Source: Candidatus Hydrogenedens sp. (GTDB lineage Bacteria > Hydrogenedentota > Hydrogenedentia > Hydrogenedentales > Hydrogenedentaceae). From it: DNA of 64,000 bases. The position numbers were made by a program, and so were the translations under genes. The stretch's first letter is position 1. Every line of letters starts with the position of its first letter. Below the pieces are notes generated by a model. The model was not told where the DNA came from. It saw only the letters and a program-made list of their open reading frames with translations, and did not search any database. The stretch lies in the NCBI GenBank assembly GCA_035378955.1, contig DAOSUS010000002.1, positions 48,231-112,230 of the forward strand, written 5' to 3'. Shown piece after piece: positions 37,419 to 47,088 of this stretch.

Positions 37419-38711
37419 TTATTTTTGTTTCACATCAATATCTCTTAAAGGATAACCAAGAAAGATTAGAAATCCCACAAAGGCACTTAATCCTCCTGCA
37501 ATGGCAACCCATCGCAATCCTTGTTCCGTTACTTCATTACTTCCGCTACCCCAATATGCCAGCACAGAGAAAATTCCACCCGAGATACCTATAAATATTT
37601 TTTGTATAGTTCCCTGAATAGCAAAAAATATCGCATCGCGTCTTGTTCCCGTTTTCTTTTCATCCTCATCAATTACATCGGTCAATATGGCGAAGGGTAA
37701 TACTGCTAATCCTGCCACAGGGATACCCATCCACATCACTACAATTAATAAATGAACAAAGGAACTTCCTATCGGATATAGACCTACAGCCGATAGGAAA
37801 AATAATCCCAGACTTGCCAGTAGTAATGTCAGAGAGAAAACGCGATATTTCCCAAAGCGTTCCACAGCCGGACCTACAAAAGCAAATAAACACATGGTAA
37901 TCAGCAATAGAGGCAACATCAGGTAAGTTACAAAAGCCTCACCTTTCCCTAAATATACCTTAACCCAGAATGGGAGACTCATTACAATACAGGTAAATGC
38001 AAGAAAATAAAAAGAGGTTCCAAAAACAAGATGCAAGAACGACCTGCTTTTTAATACCCATATAGCGGACTGGATAAATGAAACATTTTGTTCATCTTCT
38101 TTTGGGACATTGCGTTCTTTCCCTGTGATAGCGATAGGAAGTAATGAAGAAAAGGTTAGGAATCCAACCAGTAACGACATTATTGTCCAGCCATAATTTT
38201 CCTTCACCACACCTACCAGTGCAAATACCACACTGCCGAGCATAACGAAAACGCCTTGAGCTGTCATTAATCGAACACGGTCCATGCTTTCTTCACCCAA
38301 TTCTGTAAGTAGAGATAGGTAAGGTGTTAATACCCCTGGATAAAACAAAAGATATATTTGTATTACAAGGTAAGCATAAACAGCCTGCAACCAGAGAGGT
38401 GCCATTACAGGTGGATGCCACATTAAAAAGAAGAATATCACTAATGGCAACAATCCAAACCGAACAAAAGGTATCCGCCGTCCCCATCTCGTCCGACAGG
38501 AATCACTCCAATGACCAATGAGCGGTTCCGCAACGGCTCCACAAACACGAGCTATCATAAATATAATACCGAAAAGCGAAGCGGATAACAAAGCGTCTTT
38601 TTCATTCGGCACATATCGCATAAAAATCCACTGTGTAAAAACCATATCCGGCAAAGTAAGAGCAATACCTCCCAACCCAAACGATACCTTTGTCTTTAAT
38701 GAAACCGCCAT
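37419..38711 (-). CDS. MFS transporter of the GPH (glycoside-pentoside-hexuronide) type
   Basis: A 430-residue polytopic protein with 11-12 helices. The GPH/MFS_2 signature around helix 2-3 is present (AEPLIGHWSDSCRTRWGRRIPFVRFG). The second half contains LTDVIDEDEKKTGTRRDAIFFAIQG, another typical GPH loop. These symporters import glycosides with H+ or Na+. It lies 228 bp upstream of the Gfo/Idh/MocA gene in the same direction, so import of the sugar processed by the cluster is likely. TATAAT in the opposite-strand sense at 38769-38774 and an AGGTGG RBS lie upstream. Confidence 0.88.
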   Translation of the reverse strand: MAVSLKTKVSFGLGGIALTLPDMVFTQWIFMRYVPNEKDALLSASLFGIIFMIARVCGAVAEPLIGHWSDSCRTRWGRRIPFVRFGLLPLVIFFFLMWHPPVMAPLWLQAVYAYLVIQIYLLFYPGVLTPYLSLLTELGEESMDRVRLMTAQGVFVMLGSVVFALVGVVKENYGWTIMSLLVGFLTFSSLLPIAITGKERNVPKEDEQNVSFIQSAIWVLKSRSFLHLVFGTSFYFLAFTCIVMSLPFWVKVYLGKGEAFVTYLMLPLLLITMCLFAFVGPAVERFGKYRVFSLTLLLASLGLFFLSAVGLYPIGSSFVHLLIVVMWMGIPVAGLAVLPFAILTDVIDEDEKKTGTRRDAIFFAIQGTIQKIFIGISGGIFSVLAYWGSGSNEVTEQGLRWVAIAGGLSAFVGFLIFLGYPLRDIDVKQK

Positions 38712-39021
38712 AAATTACCACCTATTTCTAAGTTAGAGTGATACTCCAAAACTTTTCACGGTGAGGTAATTATATCAAAATAAAACCTAAAAAACATGCG
38801 CAGATAATTAATTCTTATCGGTTACTTAAATATTATTCTCAAAAAATTCTATAAAAATTTTTATGCGGGTTATGATTATGTTTATGAATAAGTGTGAATG
38901 AATGGCTAGCCTATGTTTTTTGCCTGTGTAAAGGGTGCTGACGGGGGTTGCTTTGATGGAATAATTTTGAGTGTTTTTTCTTTTGTCCATAGTGCAAAGG
39001 TATAATAAAAAAGTAGTATAA

Positions 39022-39050
39022 TTGACATGGTATAAGAAAATATGCATAAT
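39022..39050 (+). promoter_or_regulatory. recA promoter
   Basis: A perfect TTGACA at 39022-39027 and CATAAT at 39045-39050 with a 17-bp spacer. It lies 65 bp before the recA ATG and directly ahead of the palindrome at 39061. Confidence 0.7.
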
Positions 39051-39060
39051 ATTATGTATA

Positions 39061-39076
39061 GTGAAATAATTTTCAC
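39061..39076 (+). promoter_or_regulatory. Palindromic operator candidate (SOS/LexA-type box) at recA
   Basis: GTGAAATAATTTTCAC has perfect 6-bp arms (GTGAAA / TTTCAC) around a 4-bp centre. It is placed where RNA polymerase would start transcription, about 10 bp after the -10 box. A dyad at this spot in front of recA is the expected place for a LexA operator. The sequence differs from both the E. coli and Bacillus consensus, so the repressor is inferred. Confidence 0.5.
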
Positions 39077-39114
39077 ATAATCAATTGAAACCAAGAAACC
39101 GATGGAGAAAAGAA

Positions 39115-40155
39115 ATGTCAACGATACCTAACGCTGAAGATGCAAAAGCAAAAAATAAGGCACTGGAAATAGCACTCTCTCAATTGGAACGGCAATATGG
39201 TAGAGGGACATTAATTCGTTTGGGTGATGACCGTTTTACTCAGGGGGTGCGCGCTATATCTACAGGCTGTTTATCATTAGACCTTGCCACAGGAATTGGT
39301 GGATTGCCTTTAGGGCGTGTGGTTGAAATCTTTGGGCAGGAATCTTCCGGGAAGACGACATTGGCTCTTCATGTTGTTGCCAATGCACAAAAAGAAGGGG
39401 GTATCGCATGTTATATTGATGCGGAACATGCTTTAGACCCATCGTTTGCGGGGAAGATAGGTGTAGATATAAATAATTTGTTGGTATCCCAGCCGGATTA
39501 TGCAGAACAGGCTTTAGATATATGCGAAAATTTAGTGCGAAGTAATGCGTTTGATGTGATTGTTATTGATTCTGTTGCTGCATTAGTTCCGAAAGCAGAG
39601 ATTGAAGGGGAAATTGGTGACCAACACATGGCTTTGCAGGCACGGCTTATGTCTCAGGCATTGCGTAGGCTTACGGGAGTTATTAGTCGTTCTAAAACAC
39701 TGGTAATATTCATTAATCAGATTCGGGATAAGATAGGAGGCACTTATGGGAATCCCGAAGTTACTACGGGTGGTAAGGCACTAAAATTTTATGCAAGCAT
39801 GCGAATTGATATGCGAAGGGTTAGTTCTGTAAAGGAAAAAGAGGTTGATATAGGAAACCGGGTGCGTGCCAAAGTTGTCAAAAATAAGTTGAGTGCACCT
39901 TTCCGTTCTGCGGAATTTGATATTTTGTTTGAAGAAGGGATTTCGTATGAAGGTGATTTGCTTGACCTTGCTATCAATGAAAAAATTATCCAGAAGAGTG
40001 GTGCCTGGTTTTCTTATAATGGCGAAAATATCGGACAGGGAAGAGAATCTGCTCGCAGATACCTGAAAGATAACCCGGAATTGTGTTCTCAAATTCGTAA
40101 TAAGGTATTGGAAAAACATGGTATTACGAATTTACCCGAAAGTAAAGAAAGTTAG
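39115..40155 (+). CDS. recA: Recombinase RecA
   Basis: A 346-residue RecA of normal length. It has Walker A GQESSGKT at residues 74-81, VVIDSVAALVPKAE-like Walker B sequence, the DNA-binding loop around EIGDQHMALQARLMSQALR, and NQIRDKIGGTYGNPEVTTGG. It forms filaments on single-stranded DNA for homologous recombination and triggers LexA self-cleavage. ATG 39115 with GGAGAAAAG upstream is preferred over the in-frame upstream start at 39085. The usual acidic C-terminal tail is short (LPESKES). No recX follows. Confidence 0.98.
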   Translation: MSTIPNAEDAKAKNKALEIALSQLERQYGRGTLIRLGDDRFTQGVRAISTGCLSLDLATGIGGLPLGRVVEIFGQESSGKTTLALHVVANAQKEGGIACYIDAEHALDPSFAGKIGVDINNLLVSQPDYAEQALDICENLVRSNAFDVIVIDSVAALVPKAEIEGEIGDQHMALQARLMSQALRRLTGVISRSKTLVIFINQIRDKIGGTYGNPEVTTGGKALKFYASMRIDMRRVSSVKEKEVDIGNRVRAKVVKNKLSAPFRSAEFDILFEEGISYEGDLLDLAINEKIIQKSGAWFSYNGENIGQGRESARRYLKDNPELCSQIRNKVLEKHGITNLPESKES

Positions 40156-40220
40156 TTAAATTTATAAGAGAAGTAAGGAACAAACGAATCGCTCCCCATT
40201 CCGAGAACATATCGAAACCG

Positions 40221-43200
40221 ATGGAAAAACACGATAACCACCCAAGACTGCGTTTTATCTCTATACTTTTTATCTTGCTGGCTCTTTTATTATCCGGAGG
40301 CTTTTTATATGCACGCTATAAATTATTATCATTGAAAGCAAATTATGAGCGAGAGATAAGCCAGAAAGTTAATGGGAAACTCTCTGTGGGTAAAATTCTT
40401 CCTAACGGGTTGCGAGGACTTCGCATTGATGATATTTCCCTTCGTGTGGATTATAAAGGGATAAAAGCAGATGTTGTTATCCCTCGCACTGTGGTTCATG
40501 TAAACTGGATAAACTTCCTTTATGGGGAGTGGAGTTTTGACCGTATTGAGGTTAGCCAGTCAGATATAAAGATAAATATTGAAGACCCGTCCTTTTGGGA
40601 GGAAATACGAAAAACCTCAGGCGGAAATTCTTCTATAGATTTGAAAGATATTTCGTTTCGTATTGTTGGGGAAAGAAACAATATTTCTATTCTGGGACTA
40701 ATTCCCGAACATGAATTGCAGTTAAAAAAGTTACAATTTGACTGTTATCGTTTTGCGGATTCTTCTGAAATTCGGGCAAAGGTGGAAACGACGGTTTCTT
40801 ATCTGCCAGAAATTCCTGAAGAAAACACAATCAACCTGGATGTTCGGTTTCGTTCGATGGAAGATTTTGATGTAAGAGCCTCCAGTGATAAAATTTTGCT
40901 TACGCAGCTGGAAAAAATAATTTCTTTTTCCAATTTTCTATATTCGGAAGGGTCTATAACACCTTCTCTGCGTATAGCGGGGTATCCTAATCAGACTTTA
41001 ATCCTTGCTGTAGAAGCACCTTTTGAAAATATAAAAGCGAAATCGCCGAATATCCCATTGGAGACAATCACGGGAGAAATTACTGCTCTTGCAGATGTTA
41101 AGTTATCGGAAAAGCGACTGCGAATTACTACAGCGGATATTACTTCTCCAGAATTCGATGGAAGTCTTTCGGGTTTGATATTTCTTGATAAACCTGCTCC
41201 CGAATTAGACTTGACCTTGGAAGTGCGTAAAATACCTCTGGTAGATATTATTACTTCTCTAACACAACAACAAATAAAACCTTATGGCGATTTTGTTTTA
41301 ACCTTCGACCAGTTAAATAATTTGCGTTTCGGAATTCGGGGAACATTTTCAAAGCCTATTTTAGAGGCATTAGCCGATGTAACGAATGGGACATTGGAAT
41401 TCACACCCACTCGTCCCGAACTTCCTTCACTTCGTGCAAAACTGGAACTGGTGAAAGTAGGCTGGGCAGCAGAGGGGAAATTACCCAAAGGCACATTGGT
41501 CCTTAAAGAGGGTGTCGTTGAATATGCTCCTTTGAAAATCAAAATTGATGGCATTTCCGCAACCTGCATCCTGGATACAGATGAAATAACAATAGATTCC
41601 TTATCAGGGATTTATAACAATTCCCCTATAACAGCAAAAGGGGTATATAAAGTTCAAGAAAAAATGGGTAATTTTACTGTTAGTGGGACGCTGAATTCAT
41701 TAGAAAAGCTCCCATTTTTAAAAGAAGATGACGATGTATCGTTATCCGGGAGCGCTACTTTTCAAGCAGTATTGGGTTATCAACCGGAAAAAATAACAGC
41801 CCAATTAAATGCGGAATTAACCTCTGCTGATATAGGTTTTCAATGGTGGTTTCGTAAACATTCGGGAATTGGGGCAACAATACCTAATTTAAATGTTACA
41901 TTTATTCCGCAAAAGACATTGACGATAGAAGGGTCTGCATTGCTGGAAGCAACGCCGTTAGATGCAAAATTTGAATATGCTTATTACAATCGAAAATTTA
42001 ATCTGCGTAGAGTAAATGTAACCACGAACGCATTAGATATTAATACTGCAAGTAAATGTCTCCGTGTCCCGTATGAAGGTAGAGGAGGAATTGCGACCAA
42101 CGGTTCATTCCTTTGGGAGAAAAAGACACGAACGGAAAAATTTGGTGAAACCATGCGAATTGGAATGGATATAGATTGGGCTTCCTTCCTTGCCAAGGAT
42201 ACCGAAATCCCTCTGCAAGCAAAAGGTATCTCTATTCAGGCGTTTATTGATGAGCGAGACTTGAATAATCGCACACGCACTTTTACCATCACCGCCAAAG
42301 AAGCAGATATTCCTCCCATAGGGGTAAAATGGCTATTACCTTTACGGTCAAAAGAAGAGGCAGAGGCAGAACGAATACGAAAGAAGGAACCTCCTTCACC
42401 ACCGGAATATTGGACCTTTGCCCTCAATGCAGATAAGATAACCATGAGTCCATGGGAAGGAACTCATTTTAAGGGGATTGCTTATGATAAACCGCAGATT
42501 TCAGGATTAGACCGTTTTTCTGCTCAGGTTGGAGATGGAACCATAGAAGGAAGTTATTCCGTTACTTCTCCTGAAAATATAAGCGTTTTAAAGGCTCAGT
42601 GGAAAAACATTCCCGTTATTTATCTTGTTCGTCATTTAAATTTGCCAGAAGCCATGGAAGGTAACTGTACAGGAAATGTAGAATATTCTCTCGATTTAGA
42701 TGATAGCAATACTCTCTCGGGAAAAGGAACTTTTCAGGTGGTTAACGGGAAAGTGAAGACAGACCTTTTCCTGAGCCGATTTGCACCGGAAATGTCACCT
42801 GCAAATTTCCCCGCAACATTACCTTTCTATACCTTTACAAGCGATGTCCAAATGGAAAAAGACCTTATAAAAACGCCTAATGTTCAGTTCCGTTCAGAAG
42901 GTTTGCAGATTAATGGTAGCGGGCAATTCATTATTGACGGGGATATGGACTATGATTTGTCTGTAACGCTATCACCTGAATTGGCTTCACAAATTGCAGT
43001 AATTCGGGAGAGTTTTAATATTCGTGGACATCAAATTATCCAGAACCCGATACAATTAGGTTTCCGTGTTCATGGTCCTTCATTTAGCCCTAAGGGACAG
43101 GTTAAGAATTTGCCACCCCTTGGGGTTACATTAGTTAGTGGTGCGGCAGAAATTACGACAGAGGCCTTTCGCGTTATTGATATTCCCCGTAAAATTTTGG

Positions 43201-43259
43201 TGGATTTGCTCAAATTAGGTGGAGGTGTTCTCGGTTCAGCCACCGGTCCTCCAAAATGA
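40221..43259 (+). CDS. AsmA/TamB-like large membrane-anchored protein
   Basis: A 1012-residue protein with a single N-terminal transmembrane helix (about 12-32) and a very long beta-rich periplasmic part. The beginning (NGKLSVGKILPNGLRGLRIDDISLRV) is typical of AsmA-like domains. The C-terminal third (FQVVNGKVKTDLFL, then LQINGSGQFIIDGDMDYDLSV) matches the AsmA C-terminal repeat. The AsmA clan forms rod-like bridges that carry phospholipids between the inner and outer membrane, which supports a diderm envelope. It is 65 bp after recA, but co-regulation is doubtful. Confidence 0.8.
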   Translation: MEKHDNHPRLRFISILFILLALLLSGGFLYARYKLLSLKANYEREISQKVNGKLSVGKILPNGLRGLRIDDISLRVDYKGIKADVVIPRTVVHVNWINFLYGEWSFDRIEVSQSDIKINIEDPSFWEEIRKTSGGNSSIDLKDISFRIVGERNNISILGLIPEHELQLKKLQFDCYRFADSSEIRAKVETTVSYLPEIPEENTINLDVRFRSMEDFDVRASSDKILLTQLEKIISFSNFLYSEGSITPSLRIAGYPNQTLILAVEAPFENIKAKSPNIPLETITGEITALADVKLSEKRLRITTADITSPEFDGSLSGLIFLDKPAPELDLTLEVRKIPLVDIITSLTQQQIKPYGDFVLTFDQLNNLRFGIRGTFSKPILEALADVTNGTLEFTPTRPELPSLRAKLELVKVGWAAEGKLPKGTLVLKEGVVEYAPLKIKIDGISATCILDTDEITIDSLSGIYNNSPITAKGVYKVQEKMGNFTVSGTLNSLEKLPFLKEDDDVSLSGSATFQAVLGYQPEKITAQLNAELTSADIGFQWWFRKHSGIGATIPNLNVTFIPQKTLTIEGSALLEATPLDAKFEYAYYNRKFNLRRVNVTTNALDINTASKCLRVPYEGRGGIATNGSFLWEKKTRTEKFGETMRIGMDIDWASFLAKDTEIPLQAKGISIQAFIDERDLNNRTRTFTITAKEADIPPIGVKWLLPLRSKEEAEAERIRKKEPPSPPEYWTFALNADKITMSPWEGTHFKGIAYDKPQISGLDRFSAQVGDGTIEGSYSVTSPENISVLKAQWKNIPVIYLVRHLNLPEAMEGNCTGNVEYSLDLDDSNTLSGKGTFQVVNGKVKTDLFLSRFAPEMSPANFPATLPFYTFTSDVQMEKDLIKTPNVQFRSEGLQINGSGQFIIDGDMDYDLSVTLSPELASQIAVIRESFNIRGHQIIQNPIQLGFRVHGPSFSPKGQVKNLPPLGVTLVSGAAEITTEAFRVIDIPRKILVDLLKLGGGVLGSATGPPK

Positions 43260-43313
43260 AGTAGAACTCCGTAATTTGCGATAATTGTTAAATGAAATGG
43301 AGTTGGTGTTGAC

Positions 43314-43856
43314 ATGAAAATAAGTATCAGTCGAAATGGAATAAAGTGTCTTTCCTGTGAGAAAGTGTTTATACATGAGGAATGGATTTGGTCACGAATA
43401 CTTGGCTCAAAGAAAGAATGGCAACGGCAGGATTTTTGTCTCTCTTGCTGGGAAAAACAGGAGAAGCAGGAATCTATATCACAATGGCGGCATCGTTATA
43501 TAGATACAAAAATGAGAAGAAAAGAACAGGAAGTAGAGGATAGCCCCCTGCGAAAACTTTTTTATGAATCGGTGGAAAAAGAACAATCTCGTATGGAACT
43601 TGCCATTGCTTTTCTGGCATCCCAGTTGTTAAGAAGGGAGAAGATATTTAAAAAGATAAAAGAAATGGCTATCTCTCAGAGAGATGGCTATATTATTATG
43701 TATATTGACCGTATAGATGACCGCGTTATTGAAGTAAGAGACCCGAACTTTTCTTTTGCTGAAATGGAAGAAGCCAAAAAAATCGTTTTAGAACGACTTG
43801 GAGATAAACCCGAAACGGAGAACTCAAACCCGCAAGATAGTATTTCCCATGTATAA
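43314..43856 (+). CDS. Small zinc-ribbon protein, function unknown
   Basis: A 180-residue protein with two CxxC pairs, C12/C15 (CLSC) and C42/C45 (CLSCWEK), forming a predicted zinc ribbon. A basic/acidic helical segment (60-120) and a small alpha/beta C-terminus follow. I do not recognise a named family. The last 8 bases overlap the start of the SPOR-domain gene (ATGTATAA), so the two are translationally coupled. Confidence 0.75.
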   Translation: MKISISRNGIKCLSCEKVFIHEEWIWSRILGSKKEWQRQDFCLSCWEKQEKQESISQWRHRYIDTKMRRKEQEVEDSPLRKLFYESVEKEQSRMELAIAFLASQLLRREKIFKKIKEMAISQRDGYIIMYIDRIDDRVIEVRDPNFSFAEMEEAKKIVLERLGDKPETENSNPQDSISHV

Positions 43857-44697
43857 TGATTTTCAATCACCGATAAAGAAAAAAGAAGACCCCTGGGGAA
43901 TTTATATCTCTCCCAACAGACTTTCGATAATTTTAGTCGTTGTAATTCTTCTTCTTGTTGCCTCCTTTATTTTCGGGGTTTTCATGGGCAAAAGAGAATT
44001 CGCAATACAATTGGAACAGCAATCGAAACAAACCGAAGCAACGGCAGAAAATAAGCCATCTGTAAAAACAGACACCCGTGAAAAAACAGAACCACCCAAA
44101 AGCGAAACTCCAACGACTGCAAATACAAACTCTACAGAAGGCGCATTCGAAAAATTAGAAAATACTTCTCCTGTAGATAAACCCACGACAGAACAAACGG
44201 TGACTACAGTTGCTCCCACTTCTACTACGGGAAGTAGTGCAGAACCTGCTAAGGCAACGGAGACACCGACAACGGCTATCTCGGATACATCAACTATAAG
44301 TCCTCCAACGGATAACCCACAACCCCCGAAACAGGTTGAATTAACACCCATAACCCCGCCCATTGACCAAGATATAACCACTCCCCCTGTTGAAAAACAA
44401 TCTGTATCCCAAAATAGTGTAACCCCAGATGTTAATGTAAAACAAAAGCCCAAAACATATAGCATCCAATTATCGGCTTTAACAGGAGATGATGCGGAAA
44501 AGAGAGCCCGTAGTATAGTGGAAAAATTCCAGAAAAAATACAAAAACCAATTTGTTTTTAAAATTCAGCCCGCAGGAAAGTTTTACAAAATCGCTGTTAT
44601 TAATATCCCTGATGAAAAAACAGCCCGAGAGTCGTTAAAGATTCTTTCACAAGAACCCGATTTCAAAAAGGCATTTATTGTGAAACCACAAAAATAA
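43849..44697 (+). CDS. SPOR-domain membrane protein
   Basis: A 282-residue protein. A short cytoplasmic part precedes one transmembrane helix (about 25-46), followed by a Pro/Thr/Glu-rich low-complexity linker (50-195) and a C-terminal SPOR domain (about 203-282: KTYSIQLSALTGDDAEKRARSIV, then FYKIAVINIPDEKTARESL). SPOR domains bind denuded peptidoglycan at division sites. ATG 43849, overlapping the stop of the zinc-ribbon gene, is chosen instead of the frame start at 43798. A long antisense frame over the linker is an artefact of its repetitive composition. Confidence 0.85.
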   Translation: MYNDFQSPIKKKEDPWGIYISPNRLSIILVVVILLLVASFIFGVFMGKREFAIQLEQQSKQTEATAENKPSVKTDTREKTEPPKSETPTTANTNSTEGAFEKLENTSPVDKPTTEQTVTTVAPTSTTGSSAEPAKATETPTTAISDTSTISPPTDNPQPPKQVELTPITPPIDQDITTPPVEKQSVSQNSVTPDVNVKQKPKTYSIQLSALTGDDAEKRARSIVEKFQKKYKNQFVFKIQPAGKFYKIAVINIPDEKTARESLKILSQEPDFKKAFIVKPQK

Positions 44698-44774
44698 TTT
44701 TTTATAAATTACATTTTTGTCTATAATATATAAAACAAATTGCCAATGAGAGAATATCAAAGGAGGCAAAACAA

Positions 44775-45671
44775 ATGAATAATGTATATGCTGTGAGTGT
44801 GGTTGGCCCGGGTGCATTAGGATGTCTTTTTGCAGGAAAACTTGCAAGAGCGGGATTTCGTGTCCACTTAATTGACTATCAGCAGGAACGAATTAATCGC
44901 TTATCGAAAAGTGGAATAGAGATTATAGAAGGAGACAAGACAGAGAAATATTATGTGCATGTAACAGGGCATATCCCTACCATGCAAAATTTGATTATTA
45001 TTCTGGTGAAATCCTATTCCACAGCCAATCTCACCTTGCCACCAGATACTCCTGTTCTTACATTACAAAATGGATTGGGCAATGTTGAAACACTTTGCAA
45101 AAAAACAGGGGCAGAAAATATCCTTGCAGGAGTAACCACAGAAGCGAGCACTTTAATTGCAGAAGGAAAAGTGCGACATACGGCATCGGGACTAACAACC
45201 TTTGGAAGTTGGACCACAGCATCTGTGAAAGAGCCATTAGAAATTCTGGAGAAGGCAGGATTTTGGGTAGAAATTACTGATAGCCCAAGTCAGATTATCT
45301 GGGAAAAAACGGCTATAAATGCAGGAATAAATCCATTAACGGCTATTCTAAATGTTCCCAATGGTATGTTGTTGAAAATTAGAGAAGCGCGAGAATTGCT
45401 TCGTGAACTTGTGATAGAAGCATCTAAGGTAGCAGGAACAGAGGGCTATCGTTTTTCACGAAGTCTGGTGGAAGTGGCAGAGGAAGTCTGCGAAAAAACG
45501 GCAGATAATATATCCTCGATGTTGCAGGATATCCGTGCCGGGAAACGAACTGAAATAGATTCCATAAGTGGCGAAATTTTCCGCCGCGGGACATCGGCAT
45601 TTCTCACAACACCGCGAACAAAACTGGTTTATCAACTGGTTCGGAGTTTGGAACAGCGTGAGATTACCTGA
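44775..45671 (+). CDS. panE: 2-dehydropantoate 2-reductase (ketopantoate reductase)
   Basis: A 298-residue NADPH-dependent enzyme that reduces ketopantoate to pantoate for pantothenate and CoA synthesis. Rossmann motif: VVGPGALGCLFAGKLARAG. The catalytic Lys lies in IIWEKTAINAGINPLTAI, and ISSMLQDIRAGKRTEIDSISG is the classical C-terminal substrate motif. A perfect AGGAGG lies eight bases before ATG 44775. A TATAAT at 44722-44727 may be its -10 box. The 3' end overlaps the next gene by 14 bp. Confidence 0.93.
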   Translation: MNNVYAVSVVGPGALGCLFAGKLARAGFRVHLIDYQQERINRLSKSGIEIIEGDKTEKYYVHVTGHIPTMQNLIIILVKSYSTANLTLPPDTPVLTLQNGLGNVETLCKKTGAENILAGVTTEASTLIAEGKVRHTASGLTTFGSWTTASVKEPLEILEKAGFWVEITDSPSQIIWEKTAINAGINPLTAILNVPNGMLLKIREARELLRELVIEASKVAGTEGYRFSRSLVEVAEEVCEKTADNISSMLQDIRAGKRTEIDSISGEIFRRGTSAFLTTPRTKLVYQLVRSLEQREIT

Positions 45672-46368
45672 CATTCCATACGACAGTCCCTATACCTTCT
45701 CACGAAAACAAAAAATTGCGTTAACAATTCTTCCTCCCGTTATTTCTTTTTTTCTGAAAAATCTCTTTGCCCTTTGTGAATGGACTGTTTTTGATAAAGA
45801 GGAATATGTTGACCGAACGATGGAAACAGAGGGACGAGTATTAATTGCTTTCTGGCACGAACACATGGCTTTTGGAGCTCATTTGTTTCAAGGAACACAT
45901 TATCATACCCTAACGAGTTATAGTTATGATGGAGAATTGGCTGCGCGTATAGTTCACCGTTTTGGATTAGAGGCTGTTCGTGGGTCAAGTTCTAAAGGGG
46001 GAAGCGATGCATTAAAAGGATTACAAAAAGCACTGGAAAATCAGGGCTGTGTAGGCTGGACATTAGATGGTCCCAAAGGTCCGCGGCGAGTTGCGAAACC
46101 CGGTATCGCCGTTTTATCGGCAAGAACAAAAACGCCCATTGTGCCTATGACGGCAATTGTTAGCAAGTGCTGGCGCCTTAACTCATGGGATTGTTTTCCC
46201 GTTCCCAAACCTTTTTCTAAAATATATGTCAGTTTTGGTCCTATAATTCCTCCTCCATCATCAGAAGAAGAACATCAAATTGAAAATACCCGAAGAGAAG
46301 TTGAGAATGCACTAAATACACTTATCCAACGACTACAAAAAGTAACAGGTATCCAGGAAAGTATATAA
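45658..46368 (+). CDS. DUF374 lysophospholipid acyltransferase-like protein
   Basis: A 236-residue protein of the LPLAT superfamily. The acyltransferase region shows IAFWHEHMAFG (the modified H-x4-D-type motif of DUF374), VRGSSSKGGSDALKGL and VGWTLDGPKGPRRVAKPG. It probably acylates a lipid headgroup or lipid A-like sugar. GTG 45658, overlapping the panE stop by 14 bp and preceded by GGAG, gives the expected family length. The longer frame starting at 45568 lies wholly inside panE and is unlikely. The start is moderately certain. Confidence 0.83.
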   Translation: MRLPDIPYDSPYTFSRKQKIALTILPPVISFFLKNLFALCEWTVFDKEEYVDRTMETEGRVLIAFWHEHMAFGAHLFQGTHYHTLTSYSYDGELAARIVHRFGLEAVRGSSSKGGSDALKGLQKALENQGCVGWTLDGPKGPRRVAKPGIAVLSARTKTPIVPMTAIVSKCWRLNSWDCFPVPKPFSKIYVSFGPIIPPPSSEEEHQIENTRREVENALNTLIQRLQKVTGIQESI

Positions 46369-46428
46369 AACAGATAAATCAATCCCTAATTCTGTGGGGA
46401 ATATAAAGGGATTAATGTAGATAAAGAG

Positions 46429-47043
46429 TTACAAAGTTTCATTTCTTTTTTTGGGTGTTGACTTTGAATATTTATATTGTATAGCACATCCTAATAAGCC
46501 CAGTCCTAACCATGTGAGCATACTAATCATTCGAAAATAGGAGGGTTCGAAATCGGGAGTAATAGAAAGGATACCTATCAATTCAAGCAATCGCACTATA
46601 GCCCATACGACAATTAGCGAACCAATAGAAGATGTTGCAACAACAATGATTATTTTTTCGATAACAAAAGATAGAATACCTCCCAATATGCCTGAAATAA
46701 GTAAGATAATAGGAATATTCATTACCGGCAATAAAACAATCCCGAAAGAAAATCCACCAATCACACCTAATAAAAAAATTCCTGATTTGTAAAAGAAAAT
46801 CGCAAAAAGACTACCTAATATACCTAAAAAAAAGGAAAGAGCAATCGTTAAAGGGAAAAGGTGTGTTGCATATCCCTCAAGAAGCAGGAAAGAACTGGAA
46901 CTTAATATACAAAAGCCACACAATCCAATAATCCAATAAACTATGCGATAACCTGTAAAACATATCAGAAAGCCCAACAACATTACTAAAAATATCGTAG
47001 ATAGATGGATGGGAAAATTTAGTATTTGTTGAAAAATATCCAC
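46429..47043 (-). CDS. Polytopic membrane protein, DUF4203/TMEM198-like
   Basis: A 204-residue protein with about seven hydrophobic helices rich in Gly and Ile. The pattern of small helices with GxxxG segments (FFLGILGSLFAIFFYKSGIFLLGVIGGFSFG) resembles the DUF4203/TMEM198 family. The function is unknown. It is 45 bp downstream of the Hydin-like surface protein on the same strand. Confidence 0.6.
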   Translation of the reverse strand: MDIFQQILNFPIHLSTIFLVMLLGFLICFTGYRIVYWIIGLCGFCILSSSSFLLLEGYATHLFPLTIALSFFLGILGSLFAIFFYKSGIFLLGVIGGFSFGIVLLPVMNIPIILLISGILGGILSFVIEKIIIVVATSSIGSLIVVWAIVRLLELIGILSITPDFEPSYFRMISMLTWLGLGLLGCAIQYKYSKSTPKKRNETL

Positions 47044-47088
47044 AGGTTTTATCAGACAGAAATTTAAATAACTTACTTTTCCCTCAAA

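Larger units (their letters stand above)
38712..39114. other. Divergent regulatory region between the MFS transporter and recA
   Basis: About 400 bp without a gene. The left end has a likely minus-strand -10 (TATAAT on the reverse strand at 38769-38774) for the transporter. The middle is AT-rich, with no coding frame I believe. The right end carries the recA promoter and palindrome annotated separately. Confidence 0.6.

Noticed and set aside
43902..44543. 213-codon open frame on the minus strand
   Set aside because: It is antisense to the Pro/Thr-rich linker of the SPOR protein. The low-complexity codons leave the opposite strand open, there is no RBS, and the predicted protein has a composition artefact (Val/Ser/Gly-rich).
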